From: Verrucomicrobiia bacterium
Lineage (GTDB): Bacteria > Verrucomicrobiota > Verrucomicrobiia > Limisphaerales > DASXHY01
DNA: 64,000 nucleotides
Assembly: GCA_035629175.1 (NCBI GenBank)
Contig: DASPIL010000098.1
Coordinates: 1-64,000, forward strand
Direction: 5' to 3'
Below, in pieces: positions 1-8,466 of the stretch. The notes beneath the pieces were generated by a model. That model searched no databases, was not told the origin of the DNA, and worked only from the letters and a program-made list of their open reading frames with translations. A program made the translations under genes and the position numbers. Positions within the stretch are counted from its first letter, which is position 1, and the number at the start of each line of letters is the position of its first letter.

Positions 1-95
1 AGCTTCCACGGCCATTTCAATCTCACGCAGCGACCGCGGTGGCTGATGCTCAGAGTTCATCCGGTTCCTTTGGTTGGTGGGTTTACGTCGATTGA

Positions 96-389
96 GGAAC
101 CGTTCACGCACTCATTGTGGGGGCAGTGTCAAGATGCACCCTGCATCGGCTCCTGGACCTGCGGCCCCTTGTGTTCATCGGGAAGATCTCCTACGGCATA
201 TACGTCTGGCACTTCCCCATTCTCTGGTTTCTTGAACGATCGGCTTCTCCGCGGTTGTGGCTATTCTGGCCAGCGACCATCGCCGCCACGCTGCTTTCCT
301 ACTACCTGCTGGAGCGCCCCTGTCTCAGGCTTAAGGCGAAGTTTTCCGGCGTTGACGGATTGCACCGGCGCCACCGCGGCCAAACCTGA
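96..389 (+). pseudogene. Truncated C-terminal part of an acyltransferase-3 (OafA/YrhL-like) membrane protein
   Basis: The frame encodes the typical end of an acyltransferase-3 membrane protein: a stretch RPLVFIGKISYGIYVWHFPI, then a hydrophobic segment ending LLSYYLLERPCLRLK. Family members are usually 350-650 residues and transfer acyl groups to surface glycans. Here a TGA at 93-95 sits immediately upstream of the first recognisable residues, and none of the three forward frames upstream carries more of the family, so the N-terminal part is missing rather than simply out of the window. A GTG at 117 could start a 90-residue product, but this would lack the catalytic histidine region. I read it as a decayed remnant. 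No partner gene is visible. Confidence 0.55.
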
Positions 390-475
390 GACTTCGTCAC
401 TGCACGACGCCGAAATGCTGCGCGCACCCGTTCGCGTGCTTGTTTCCATGCACTGCACTCCCTAGATTCTGGCGA

Positions 476-1456
476 ATGAGCACAGCGTTGAACGAGCAGG
501 TGCAAGCGACCACGGCCTGGATCAAAACCCTTCGGCAGGAAATCTCCAAAGTCATCGTGGGCCAGGAACCGCTTGTGGATCGCCTGCTCGTGGGGCTATT
601 AGCCAACGGCCATGTGCTGCTCGAAGGAGTTCCGGGGCTTGCCAAGACGTTGTCCGTTCGCACCCTCGCGACGGCCATTCATGCAACATTCCGTCGAATC
701 CAGTTCACGCCCGACCTGCTCCCTGCCGACATCACGGGGACGCTGATTTACAGTCCGCAGGACGGAAAATACCACGCAACGCGCGGGCCGATTTTTGCGA
801 ACTTCGTTCTCGCCGACGAAATCAACCGCGCGCCCGCGAAGGTTCAATCCGCGTTGCTGGAAGCTATGCAGGAACGCCAGGTCACGTTGGGCGGCGAAAC
901 GATGCCCCTGCCGTCGCCCTTCCTTGTCCTGGCCACCGAGAATCCGATCGACCAGGAAGGCACTTATCCGCTGCCCGAGGCGCAGGTGGACCGCTTCATG
1001 TTCAAGGTGCTTCTGGATTATCCTGCGTTCGACGACGAACGTCTGATCCTGGATCGGATGGCAGCAACCGCGCCGGAGATGCACGTGAAACCGGTTGTCA
1101 ATCTCGAGCAGATCCTGGAAACGCGAAAGATCGTGGACCAAATCCATGTCGACGCGAAGATTCGCGACTACATTGTGCACGTTGTGTTCGCCACTCGAAA
1201 ACCGGAGAACTACAAGCTCGATGTGAAGCACTTCATCCAGTTCGGGGCCTCACCCCGCGCCACGATCAACCTGACGCTCGCGGCGAAGGCATGGGCGCTT
1301 TTGCAGGGCCGCTCGTATGTGACGCCGGAGGATGTGAAGAGCATCGGGCCGGATGTGCTGCGCCATCGCATCATCCTGACCTATGAGGCCGAGGCGCGGG
1401 CGGTGACCAGCGATGTCATCGTGAGCCAGATTTTCAAGACCGTCCCGATTCCCTGA
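476..1456 (+). CDS. moxR: MoxR-family AAA ATPase
   Basis: A 326-residue AAA+ chaperone-type ATPase of the MoxR family. Walker A is GVPGLAKT (about residues 51-58), Walker B is VLADEI (111-116), and sensor 1 is LATENP (152-157), followed by the family's GTYPLPEAQVDRF stretch. MoxR proteins are thought to help mature or activate von Willebrand factor A (VWA) proteins encoded beside them, which fits the DUF58 and Bat genes downstream. A start 36 bases further upstream is open in frame, but the extra residues are not family-like, so the ATG at 476 is preferred. It is the first gene of the operon-like block that ends at 11044. Confidence 0.93.
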   Translation: MSTALNEQVQATTAWIKTLRQEISKVIVGQEPLVDRLLVGLLANGHVLLEGVPGLAKTLSVRTLATAIHATFRRIQFTPDLLPADITGTLIYSPQDGKYHATRGPIFANFVLADEINRAPAKVQSALLEAMQERQVTLGGETMPLPSPFLVLATENPIDQEGTYPLPEAQVDRFMFKVLLDYPAFDDERLILDRMAATAPEMHVKPVVNLEQILETRKIVDQIHVDAKIRDYIVHVVFATRKPENYKLDVKHFIQFGASPRATINLTLAAKAWALLQGRSYVTPEDVKSIGPDVLRHRIILTYEAEARAVTSDVIVSQIFKTVPIP

Positions 1457-1500
1457 GGCCGGATCGATCATCCAAACCCATTGTTAATCCTGAGAATTGT

Positions 1501-3822
1501 ATGAACGCCCTACGCACCTGTGCGCTGCTGCTGGCTGGAATGGTGTTTGTGAATGCCGCTGAGCGCCACACGTTCACCATTGGCACGAATGATTTTCTCC
1601 TCGACGGCCAGCGTCTGCAGATTCGCTGCGGCGAAATGCACGCCCCGCGCGTGCCGAAGGAGTATTGGCGGCATCGGCTTCAAATGATCAAGGCGATGGG
1701 GCTGAACACGGTTTGCGCCTATCTCTTCTGGAACATGCACGAGCCGCGCCCGGGCGAATTCAACTGGTCGGGCCAGGCCGATGCGGCGAAGTTTTGCAGA
1801 ATCGCGCAAGAGGAGGGATTGTGGGTGATGCTGCGGCCGGGGCCATATGCGTGCGCGGAATGGGAGATGGGAGGCTTTCCGTGGTGGCTGCTGAAGCATC
1901 AGGACATCCAGTTGCGCAGCCGTGATCCGAACTACCTGAATGCCGCCAAACGTTACCTCAAGGAAGTAGGCCGCGTGCTCGGGCCGTTGCAGGTTTCGAA
2001 AGGCGGGCCCATCCTTATGGTTCAGGTGGAAAATGAATACGGTTTCTTCGGCAAGGATCCTGAATACATGGGCGAACTCCGCCAGGCGCTGCTGGACGCG
2101 GGATTCGATGTCCCGCTGTTCGCCTGCAATCCGCCTTACGCGTTGAAGAACGGTTACCGCGCCGACCTTTTCCCCGTCGTGAATTTCGGCTCCGATCCTG
2201 CGAACGGCTTCAAGGCGCTGCGCGAGATTCTGCCGCAGGGGCCGCTCATGTGCGGGGAGTTTTATCCTGGATGGTTCGATACCTGGGGCGCGCCGCATCA
2301 CACGGGCAGGATCAATACGTATCTTGCCGACCTGGAATACATGCTCAAGGCCAACGCCTCGTTCAGCATCTACATGGCGCATGGCGGCACGACATTTGGT
2401 TTCTGGACCGGGGCTGACCGGCCGTTCAAACCGGATACGTCCAGTTACGATTACGACGCGCCGATCAGCGAAGCCGGTTGGACCACGGACAAATTCTTCC
2501 GGACTCGGGAGCTGTTTGCGCGTTACCTGCTCCCGGGTGAAACGATTCCCGAACACCCTGCGCGCAATCCCGTGATTTCCATTCCCGAACTGCAGGTGCA
2601 GGAAATAGCGCCGATGTTTGCGAATCTTCCGGGTTCGGTGAAGGACGCGAGTCCGCGGCACATGGAACTTTACGACCAGGATTACGGATGCATCGTGTAC
2701 CGAACGAGGGTTCCCGCGGGTCCTGCCGCCACGCTGGAAGCCGGGGCCATTCACGACATTGGCCAGGTATTCCTGAACGGCGAGCGCGTCGGTTTCACGG
2801 ATCGACGCAGCCGGAATTTCAAGGTGCGGCTTCCTGAACGCGCTGATGCTGCGACCCTCGACGTTCTGGTTGAAGCCATGGGGCGGGTGAATTTTGGCGT
2901 TGAGGTGCATGATCGCAAAGGGATTCATGCGCCAGTCACGTTGGGTGGAAAGGAGCTGACGGGTTGGGAGGTGTTCAACCTGCCGCTGAATGAGAAGATG
3001 CTGGCGTCGTTGAAGTTTCAACCCGCGCGGAATCAAACGCAGAGCGCCACGAACACGAAACCCGCCTTCTATCGCGCGCGCTTGAACGTGGATAAACCGG
3101 GCGACACGTTTCTCGACATGCGTCCCTGGGGCAAAGGTTTTGCCTGGGTGAACGGGCATAACCTCGGCCGCTATTGGAACATTGGGCCGCAACAAACGAT
3201 GTACATCCCCGGCCCATGGCTGAAATCTGGCGCGAACGCAATTATTGTCCTCGACCTCGTTGGACCGCAGAAGCAGGTCGTAGCGGGGCTCGAAAAGCCG
3301 ATTCTCGATGTGCTGCGTCCCGAGCTGGATTTTGCGCGCGCGAAACGGGCTGAAGTCAAATTGAACTTCGATGGCGTCCAACCGGTTCACAGCGGCAGTT
3401 TTCCCGAGGGAGTGAGCCAGCAGGAAATCACGTTTGCATCGCCGGCCCGCGGCCGTTTCTTCTGCATCGAATCCCTCAATGCGCACGACGGCAAGGCATT
3501 CGCGGCGATTGCGGAACTGACGCTTCTCGACGCATCGGGCAGGGCGCTGAGCACCGATGGCTGGACGGTGTCGTATGTGAGCAGCGAAGAGCGCACCCGG
3601 GAAGACGGGACTGCGGAGAACGCGATTGACGGGCAGACGGCGAATTTCTGGCATACGCAGTGGGGCGATGCCTCGCCCGCGCACCCGCATCGATTGATCC
3701 TGAACCTGGGCGACGCGCGCACCGTCGGCGGCTTTCGTTACGTTCCCCGCCAGGGTGCCGGGAATGTCGGCGGCCGCATCAAGGAATACCGCATTTATGT
3801 CGGCGATGAACTTGTGCGCTGA
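1501..3822 (+). CDS. Secreted beta-galactosidase, glycoside hydrolase family 35
   Basis: A 773-residue protein with an N-terminal signal peptide (hydrophobic LLLAGMVFV, cleavage probably after NAA). The GH35 catalytic domain covers roughly residues 25-345. It contains VQVENEYG, with the proton donor probably Glu179, and CGEFYPGWFD, with the nucleophile probably Glu253. Middle beta domains typical of family 35 follow. The last about 150 residues (NAIDGQTANFWHTQW region) look like a discoidin/F5-8C-type carbohydrate-binding domain. It likely removes terminal beta-galactosyl groups from polysaccharides outside the cytoplasm. It lies 44 bases after moxR and 79 bases before the DUF58 gene, on the same strand, so it interrupts an otherwise conserved gene order. 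Confidence 0.92.
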   Translation: MNALRTCALLLAGMVFVNAAERHTFTIGTNDFLLDGQRLQIRCGEMHAPRVPKEYWRHRLQMIKAMGLNTVCAYLFWNMHEPRPGEFNWSGQADAAKFCRIAQEEGLWVMLRPGPYACAEWEMGGFPWWLLKHQDIQLRSRDPNYLNAAKRYLKEVGRVLGPLQVSKGGPILMVQVENEYGFFGKDPEYMGELRQALLDAGFDVPLFACNPPYALKNGYRADLFPVVNFGSDPANGFKALREILPQGPLMCGEFYPGWFDTWGAPHHTGRINTYLADLEYMLKANASFSIYMAHGGTTFGFWTGADRPFKPDTSSYDYDAPISEAGWTTDKFFRTRELFARYLLPGETIPEHPARNPVISIPELQVQEIAPMFANLPGSVKDASPRHMELYDQDYGCIVYRTRVPAGPAATLEAGAIHDIGQVFLNGERVGFTDRRSRNFKVRLPERADAATLDVLVEAMGRVNFGVEVHDRKGIHAPVTLGGKELTGWEVFNLPLNEKMLASLKFQPARNQTQSATNTKPAFYRARLNVDKPGDTFLDMRPWGKGFAWVNGHNLGRYWNIGPQQTMYIPGPWLKSGANAIIVLDLVGPQKQVVAGLEKPILDVLRPELDFARAKRAEVKLNFDGVQPVHSGSFPEGVSQQEITFASPARGRFFCIESLNAHDGKAFAAIAELTLLDASGRALSTDGWTVSYVSSEERTREDGTAENAIDGQTANFWHTQWGDASPAHPHRLILNLGDARTVGGFRYVPRQGAGNVGGRIKEYRIYVGDELVR

Positions 3823-3901
3823 TGCATGCGCATGGCCCTGCCAGTTCGTATCCAACCGTTGCAGCCCGGCATCATAATCATAAATTGTAAATCCTAAATG
3901 C

Positions 3902-4837
3902 ATGGAACTTTCGGCCCTGCTCGAATCCGTCCGCAACATCGAGGTCCGCACCAATCGCCTGGTGAATGACACGATGGTGGGGGCGTATCTCAGCCAGTTT
4001 CGCGGCCGCGGAATGGATTTCGAGGAACTCCGCGAATACATGCCGGGCGATGACGTCCGCGACATTGATTGGAACGTCACGAATCGAATGGGACGCCCCT
4101 TCGTGAAGCGTTTTCGCGAGGAGCGGGAATTGGGAATGGTCCTCGCAGTGGATGTTTCAGGGTCGGCGGCGTTCGGTTCTGGCAATCGCACAAAACGCGA
4201 GTTTGCCGCCGAGGTCGCCGCAACCATCGCCGTCTCAGCTGCGCGCAGCAGCGACAAGGTCGCGCTGCTGATGTTTTCGCAGGAGGTTGAATTGTTTGTT
4301 CCTCCACGCAAAGGGCGGCGGCATATTTTGCGCATTCTGCGCGAATTATTATCGCTCGAACCGAGGAGTCGTGGAACCGATATTCCCGCAGCGCTCACGT
4401 TTCTCAATCACGTTCTGCATCGCCGTTCTTTGGTTTTCCTTCTCACCGATTTCCTGCACACCCAGGGCGCCGCTACCGACGGGTTGTTTGGCACTGGCGC
4501 GGTGAAAACAACCCGCGATGTCTTTCAGGAACTGGGATTGACGAATTCGCGGCATGACCTCGTTTGCGTGCATCTGCATGATCCGCTGGAAAGCGCCATT
4601 CCAGGCGCGGGACTCGTCACGTTTGAAGATGCAGAAACGGGTGAACTGCTGGAGGTGGATTCGCATCGGGCGCGCAACCGCCAGCAATACTCCGCGACGA
4701 ATGCCGAGCGGCTCATGCAGCTGGATCGCGCCCTCCTGCACGCGGGCGTGGATACCGTGCGCTTGAACACTGCGGAACCTTTCGCGCATGCTCTTCAGCG
4801 ATTCTTCGAACTGCGCCGCGGCAGGAGGCGTGGATGA
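3902..4837 (+). CDS. DUF58 domain protein (VWA-like)
   Basis: A 311-residue protein. The DUF58 signature is clear at about residues 41-72 (EELREYMPGDDVRDIDWNVT, then GRPFVKRFREERE), followed by a VWA-like metal-site motif DVSGS (84-88). DUF58 proteins almost always sit next to MoxR ATPases, as here apart from the inserted GH35 gene. Their biochemical role is not settled; a chaperone-assisted periplasmic or membrane complex is the usual proposal. The stop overlaps the next start by four bases (ATGA), so translation is probably coupled. Confidence 0.9.
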   Translation: MELSALLESVRNIEVRTNRLVNDTMVGAYLSQFRGRGMDFEELREYMPGDDVRDIDWNVTNRMGRPFVKRFREERELGMVLAVDVSGSAAFGSGNRTKREFAAEVAATIAVSAARSSDKVALLMFSQEVELFVPPRKGRRHILRILRELLSLEPRSRGTDIPAALTFLNHVLHRRSLVFLLTDFLHTQGAATDGLFGTGAVKTTRDVFQELGLTNSRHDLVCVHLHDPLESAIPGAGLVTFEDAETGELLEVDSHRARNRQQYSATNAERLMQLDRALLHAGVDTVRLNTAEPFAHALQRFFELRRGRRRG

Positions 4838-5439
4838 TTCGGTGGCTTTGGAGCAGGGCCATTGAGGGCAGCGTTTTCTTCCTGACCCGGCAAGTGGCCG
4901 CAGCCGCTGGCGGGGAAGGGCTGACGTTGAGTCCGCCGCATCCTGAAATTCCGGCGACGTTTCTCGAACAGTATTGGCTTTGGGTAATCTCGGGCAGCCT
5001 GGCGCTGGCCATTATCGTTTCCGCGTTCGGACTCGTCCTATGGCTCACATTGCGTTCCCGCGGCGCAGGGATTCCATCGCCGGACGAGATCGCTCGAAAG
5101 GAGCTGCAGCGGATTCACCAGGAGGCCGCCACGTCCGCGAATCTAAGTGCCATTTCGCGGGTCCTGCGGGCCTATCTGGTCGCGCGATTCCAATTGCCCG
5201 CGGAGGAGTTCACAACGCGGGAACTGAGCGATGCGCTGCTTCGCAAACAATCCGTCGGTCCGCAGCTCGCCACGCGTCTGAACAGCTTTTTCAAGCGGTG
5301 CGACGAGCTCAAGTTTGCGCCATCAACGCAGCCGCCTGCCACTGCCGCGGAGGAGGCACTGGCACTTGTAAATGATTGCGAGCGCAGGAGGGCCGAGCTT
5401 TTGCAGGCGTCCTTGAAGGCGCCCCCGATCCATTCATGA
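4834..5439 (+). CDS. Single-pass membrane protein of the Bat operon (DUF4381-like position)
   Basis: A 201-residue protein with one strong transmembrane segment (about residues 48-74). A basic, helical cytoplasmic tail follows, containing ISRVLRAYLVARFQLPAEEFT and a likely second helical bundle. The position between DUF58 and the first VWA protein, and the architecture, match the small DUF4381-type proteins of other moxR-bat operons. The assignment rests mainly on context because the sequence itself has few diagnostic residues. Both ends overlap their neighbours by ATGA, which argues that it is translated as part of the set. Confidence 0.7.
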   Translation: MIRWLWSRAIEGSVFFLTRQVAAAAGGEGLTLSPPHPEIPATFLEQYWLWVISGSLALAIIVSAFGLVLWLTLRSRGAGIPSPDEIARKELQRIHQEAATSANLSAISRVLRAYLVARFQLPAEEFTTRELSDALLRKQSVGPQLATRLNSFFKRCDELKFAPSTQPPATAAEEALALVNDCERRRAELLQASLKAPPIHS

Positions 5440-6476
5440 ACGGCAACTTCGAATTCCAGTATCCGTGGTTGCTGGCGCTGCTCGCGTTATTGCCGTGGTA
5501 TGCATTTCTGCGCGGACGATTTGGGGGGCATTCCGCACTGCAGATCTCAAGCACGGAAGTCGTGCGAAGCGTCGCCACACCCGCGCGCACCGCACCTGGA
5601 CGCCTGTTGCTGTTCCTACGCTTGCTCACCGTGGCGTTCTGCATCGTTGCCGCGGCGGGCCCGCGGTTTGCGAATGACCGAACCGAAACCCAGGCAAGCG
5701 GCGTCGACATCATGCTCGTGCTCGATCTTTCATGGTCGATGATGGCCCTCGACATGAGCGGGGCCGGCGAACGCGTCACACGCTTTGATATTGCGGCAGA
5801 TGTGCTGAAGGACTTCGTTCGCAAGCGACCGAACGACCGCATCGGCCTGGTCGTGTTTTCTGCCGTTCCCTATCTCGCCAGCCCGCTGACACTCAATCAC
5901 GAGTGGCTGATCGGTAATATCGATCGCATGCACATCGGCATGATTCGCGAGCTGGGAACCGCGATCGGCGATGCCACAGCCACCGCTGCCAAGCGGTTGA
6001 AATCGGCCCATGACAGCAAGAGTCGCATCATCATCCTGCTCACGGACGGCGACAACAACCGCGGCGAGATTGATCCTGTTCCCGCAGCCCAGCTGGCGGG
6101 CGCGTTGGGGGCGCGTATTTACACGATCGGAATTGGCGTCGAGGAGCCGTGCCAGCTGCCTGAATTCGAGCCCTCCACGGGTGAGCTGCGGCTGGATGAA
6201 AATGGCAACGTGAAGTGGACGCTGGTGTTGCAGCCCGCCAATTACTCGGTGCTCAGCCGGATGTCGGCGCTGTCGGGCGCCAAGTCGTATCGCGCCAAAA
6301 ACCGCAGCGAACTCGAGAACATCTACAACGAGATTGATCGCCTGGAGAAAACAGAAGTGAAGCTCCGGCGCTACACGCTCTACACGCCGCTTTTTCAATG
6401 GCCGCTTGTCGCGGCCTTCGGACTCTTCGGCCTGGAGGTTTTGCTGGCGAACACGCGTTTCAGGAGGATTCCATGA
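5436..6476 (+). CDS. batA: BatA-like VWA-domain membrane protein
   Basis: A 346-residue protein. Residues 8-26 and about 55-75 are transmembrane segments, a VWA domain follows, and a final transmembrane helix lies near residue 325-340. The metal-ion-dependent adhesion site is DLSWS (97-101), and the later VWA threonine/aspartate positions are in IILLTDGDNN. The ATG at 5436 overlaps the previous stop as ATGA. An upstream in-frame start at 5376 exists but would overlap the previous gene by 63 bases and adds no family sequence. In Bacteroides and Leptospira, Bat proteins form an inner-membrane complex linked to aerotolerance or stress; that function is inferred here from family only. Confidence 0.9.
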   Translation: MNGNFEFQYPWLLALLALLPWYAFLRGRFGGHSALQISSTEVVRSVATPARTAPGRLLLFLRLLTVAFCIVAAAGPRFANDRTETQASGVDIMLVLDLSWSMMALDMSGAGERVTRFDIAADVLKDFVRKRPNDRIGLVVFSAVPYLASPLTLNHEWLIGNIDRMHIGMIRELGTAIGDATATAAKRLKSAHDSKSRIIILLTDGDNNRGEIDPVPAAQLAGALGARIYTIGIGVEEPCQLPEFEPSTGELRLDENGNVKWTLVLQPANYSVLSRMSALSGAKSYRAKNRSELENIYNEIDRLEKTEVKLRRYTLYTPLFQWPLVAAFGLFGLEVLLANTRFRRIP

Positions 6477-7486
6477 GCGGCATGCAGTTTGCCGAACCCG
6501 GATGGTTGTGGCTTGCGCTGGCTGCTCCTGTGTTGCTCGTGACGGTCATGCGCTACGCCGCGTGGGCCCGGCAGCGCCAGTTGCAGACGCTTGCCTCGGC
6601 TCAAAGGCTGCCGGAACTGACGCGTTCCCACAGCAGGAGCCGGCGCGCCATTAAAAATATTCTGCTCGTTCTCGTTGCAATTCTGATGGGCATCGCACTG
6701 GCGCGACCGCAGTGGGGTGTGCAGGAGTTTGCGATCCAGGAAATCGGCGAGGACCTGGTGTTCGCCATCGACTGTTCGCGCAGCATGCTGGCCGCGGACG
6801 TTTCGCCAAATCGCCTTGAACGGGGAAAACTCGCGGTAATCGATTTTGTGCGCCGCCATCCCGAAGGGCGAATTGGCCTTGTGGCGTTCGCGGGCCAGGC
6901 ATTTCTGCAATGCCCGCTGACCTTCGATCACGAGGCCTTTGAGGAATCGTTGCGCGATCTCGATGAACGCACGATTGCGGTTCCCGGCACGGATCTTGGC
7001 CGTGCGCTCCAGGAAGCGTTCCAGGCAATGGAGAAGAAAAGCCGGCGCAAAACCGTGGTGCTGTTGACCGACGGAGAGGATTTGGAACAGTCGGGAATTC
7101 GTGTTGGGGAAGCGCTCGCGCGCGAAAACGTGGTGGTGTTTACAATCGGCGTGGGAACGGAAGCCGGGGCGGAGATTCGCGTGCTGAACGAACAGAACCA
7201 GCCCGAGATGGTGCGCGACGCGCAGGGGCAGCCTGTTCGCAGCCGCATGGACGAACAAACGTTGAAGCGGATTGCCAGCGTGACCCGCGGAGCTTACTTC
7301 CCGCTGGGCGCGCTCGGGGAAGGCCTGGCGAAGGTGCAGCTGGCCATGCAGAAGGACGAAGCGTCAGGGGCAAATGTGCCCGTTCGACGGCTCGGAATTG
7401 ATCGGTATCACTGGTTCGTGGGACTCGTGCTATTATTGCTCGTCGCCGAGTCCCTAATTGGAACGCGCCGGCATTTGAACGCATGA
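6473..7486 (+). CDS. batB: BatB-like VWA-domain membrane protein
   Basis: A 337-residue paralogue of the preceding protein. It has transmembrane segments near residues 11-26 and 60-77, a VWA domain with DCSRS (100-104) and VVLLTDGED, and a C-terminal hydrophobic helix (FVGLVLLLLVAESLIG). The ATG at 6473 overlaps the previous stop as ATGA and is preceded by a strong ribosome-binding site (AGGAGG, 6462-6467). A longer in-frame reading from 6398 would begin inside the previous gene and is rejected. BatA and BatB proteins are expected to associate in the membrane. Confidence 0.9.
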   Translation: MSGMQFAEPGWLWLALAAPVLLVTVMRYAAWARQRQLQTLASAQRLPELTRSHSRSRRAIKNILLVLVAILMGIALARPQWGVQEFAIQEIGEDLVFAIDCSRSMLAADVSPNRLERGKLAVIDFVRRHPEGRIGLVAFAGQAFLQCPLTFDHEAFEESLRDLDERTIAVPGTDLGRALQEAFQAMEKKSRRKTVVLLTDGEDLEQSGIRVGEALARENVVVFTIGVGTEAGAEIRVLNEQNQPEMVRDAQGQPVRSRMDEQTLKRIASVTRGAYFPLGALGEGLAKVQLAMQKDEASGANVPVRRLGIDRYHWFVGLVLLLLVAESLIGTRRHLNA

Positions 7487-8466
7487 GAATCCCGCCACTC
7501 CATCCTGGGTTCTGGGTGATTGCCTGTGCCGCATTCAATGCGCCCACCACAATGGCGGCCGCACCTGTGTTCATGGAATTCACCAACAGCGCGCGGATTG
7601 CAACCGAGCCGATGCCGCACACACCTCGAGAGCAGTTCAATCGCGCAACCCGCGATCTGCATGCGGGCAAACTAGGCGACGCGGAATCCCTGCTGGTGAA
7701 GGTGTTGGAATCGCAGAAGGAAAAATTTCAGGCACCCGCGCTGTTCAATCTGGGCCACACCCGATTCGCCCAGGGTCAGGAACATTTAAAGAAGTCAGAG
7801 GACGGACGGGCGAGCGCCGCGCAGGGACGGTCCGCGGCCGAGCGCGCGAATGCAGCGGCGGCGCGCGCGCGGGACGTGCTCGCGGGCAACGACCTGCAGC
7901 AGATGGTGGAGGCGTATATGAACGGACGCGGGGCGCGCCGGGAATTGAAGGCCGCGATGGAAGGAGTCCGCCGCGCCCTGGACCTTCATGGCGCCGCGCT
8001 GCGCAAGTGGCATCGCGCCCTCAAGGATTTTCGCAGCGCGGCAGAGTTGAACCCGGACAACGCAGACGCGCGGCGAAATGCCGAGGTGATTGAACGCGAA
8101 ATTGCAAAGCTGGTGGACAGCATTCGAGAGATGCAGCAGGCCGCGAATCAGATGGCACAAAGCCGCCAGGGATTGCAGGAACAAATGAAGCAACTGGGCG
8201 GGCGCATACCTGATTCCATGATGCCTCCGGGAGCGCGGGGCGAAGATGAGGAAGAGGAGGACGGTGAGAACGGCCGGGAAAACCCGCCGAAGCCCGAGCC
8301 CGGCCAGCACGAAAAACCGGGGCGCATGGGCGACGAAATTGAACTCTCGCCCGAGCAGGCGGGGTGGATGCTGGAAGCGTTCCAGGGCGACAGCGACCGA
8401 CGGCTGCCGATGGGGCCAGGCGACACGGCAGATCCGAAGAATAGAAACAAGGGGCGGGATTGGTGA
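7483..8466 (+). CDS. BatC-like TPR protein
   Basis: A 327-residue protein with an N-terminal hydrophobic segment, then tetratricopeptide-like helices (for example ALFNLGHTRFAQGQEHLKK and FRSAAELNPDNADARRNAEV). A long charged helix follows, then an acidic stretch (GEDEEEEDGENG) and a conserved-looking SPEQAGWMLEAF motif near the C terminus. This architecture matches the TPR protein (BatC-like) that sits between the VWA genes and batD in other operons. It is coupled to its neighbours by an ATGA overlap upstream and a GTGA overlap downstream. Confidence 0.8.
   Translation: MRIPPLHPGFWVIACAAFNAPTTMAAAPVFMEFTNSARIATEPMPHTPREQFNRATRDLHAGKLGDAESLLVKVLESQKEKFQAPALFNLGHTRFAQGQEHLKKSEDGRASAAQGRSAAERANAAAARARDVLAGNDLQQMVEAYMNGRGARRELKAAMEGVRRALDLHGAALRKWHRALKDFRSAAELNPDNADARRNAEVIEREIAKLVDSIREMQQAANQMAQSRQGLQEQMKQLGGRIPDSMMPPGARGEDEEEEDGENGRENPPKPEPGQHEKPGRMGDEIELSPEQAGWMLEAFQGDSDRRLPMGPGDTADPKNRNKGRDW

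Noticed and set aside
1510-4407. A 965-codon open frame antisense to the GH35 and DUF58 genes
   Set aside because: It is an Arg/His-rich shadow typical of the reverse strand of GC-rich genes, with no family motifs, while the sense strand has clear catalytic residues.
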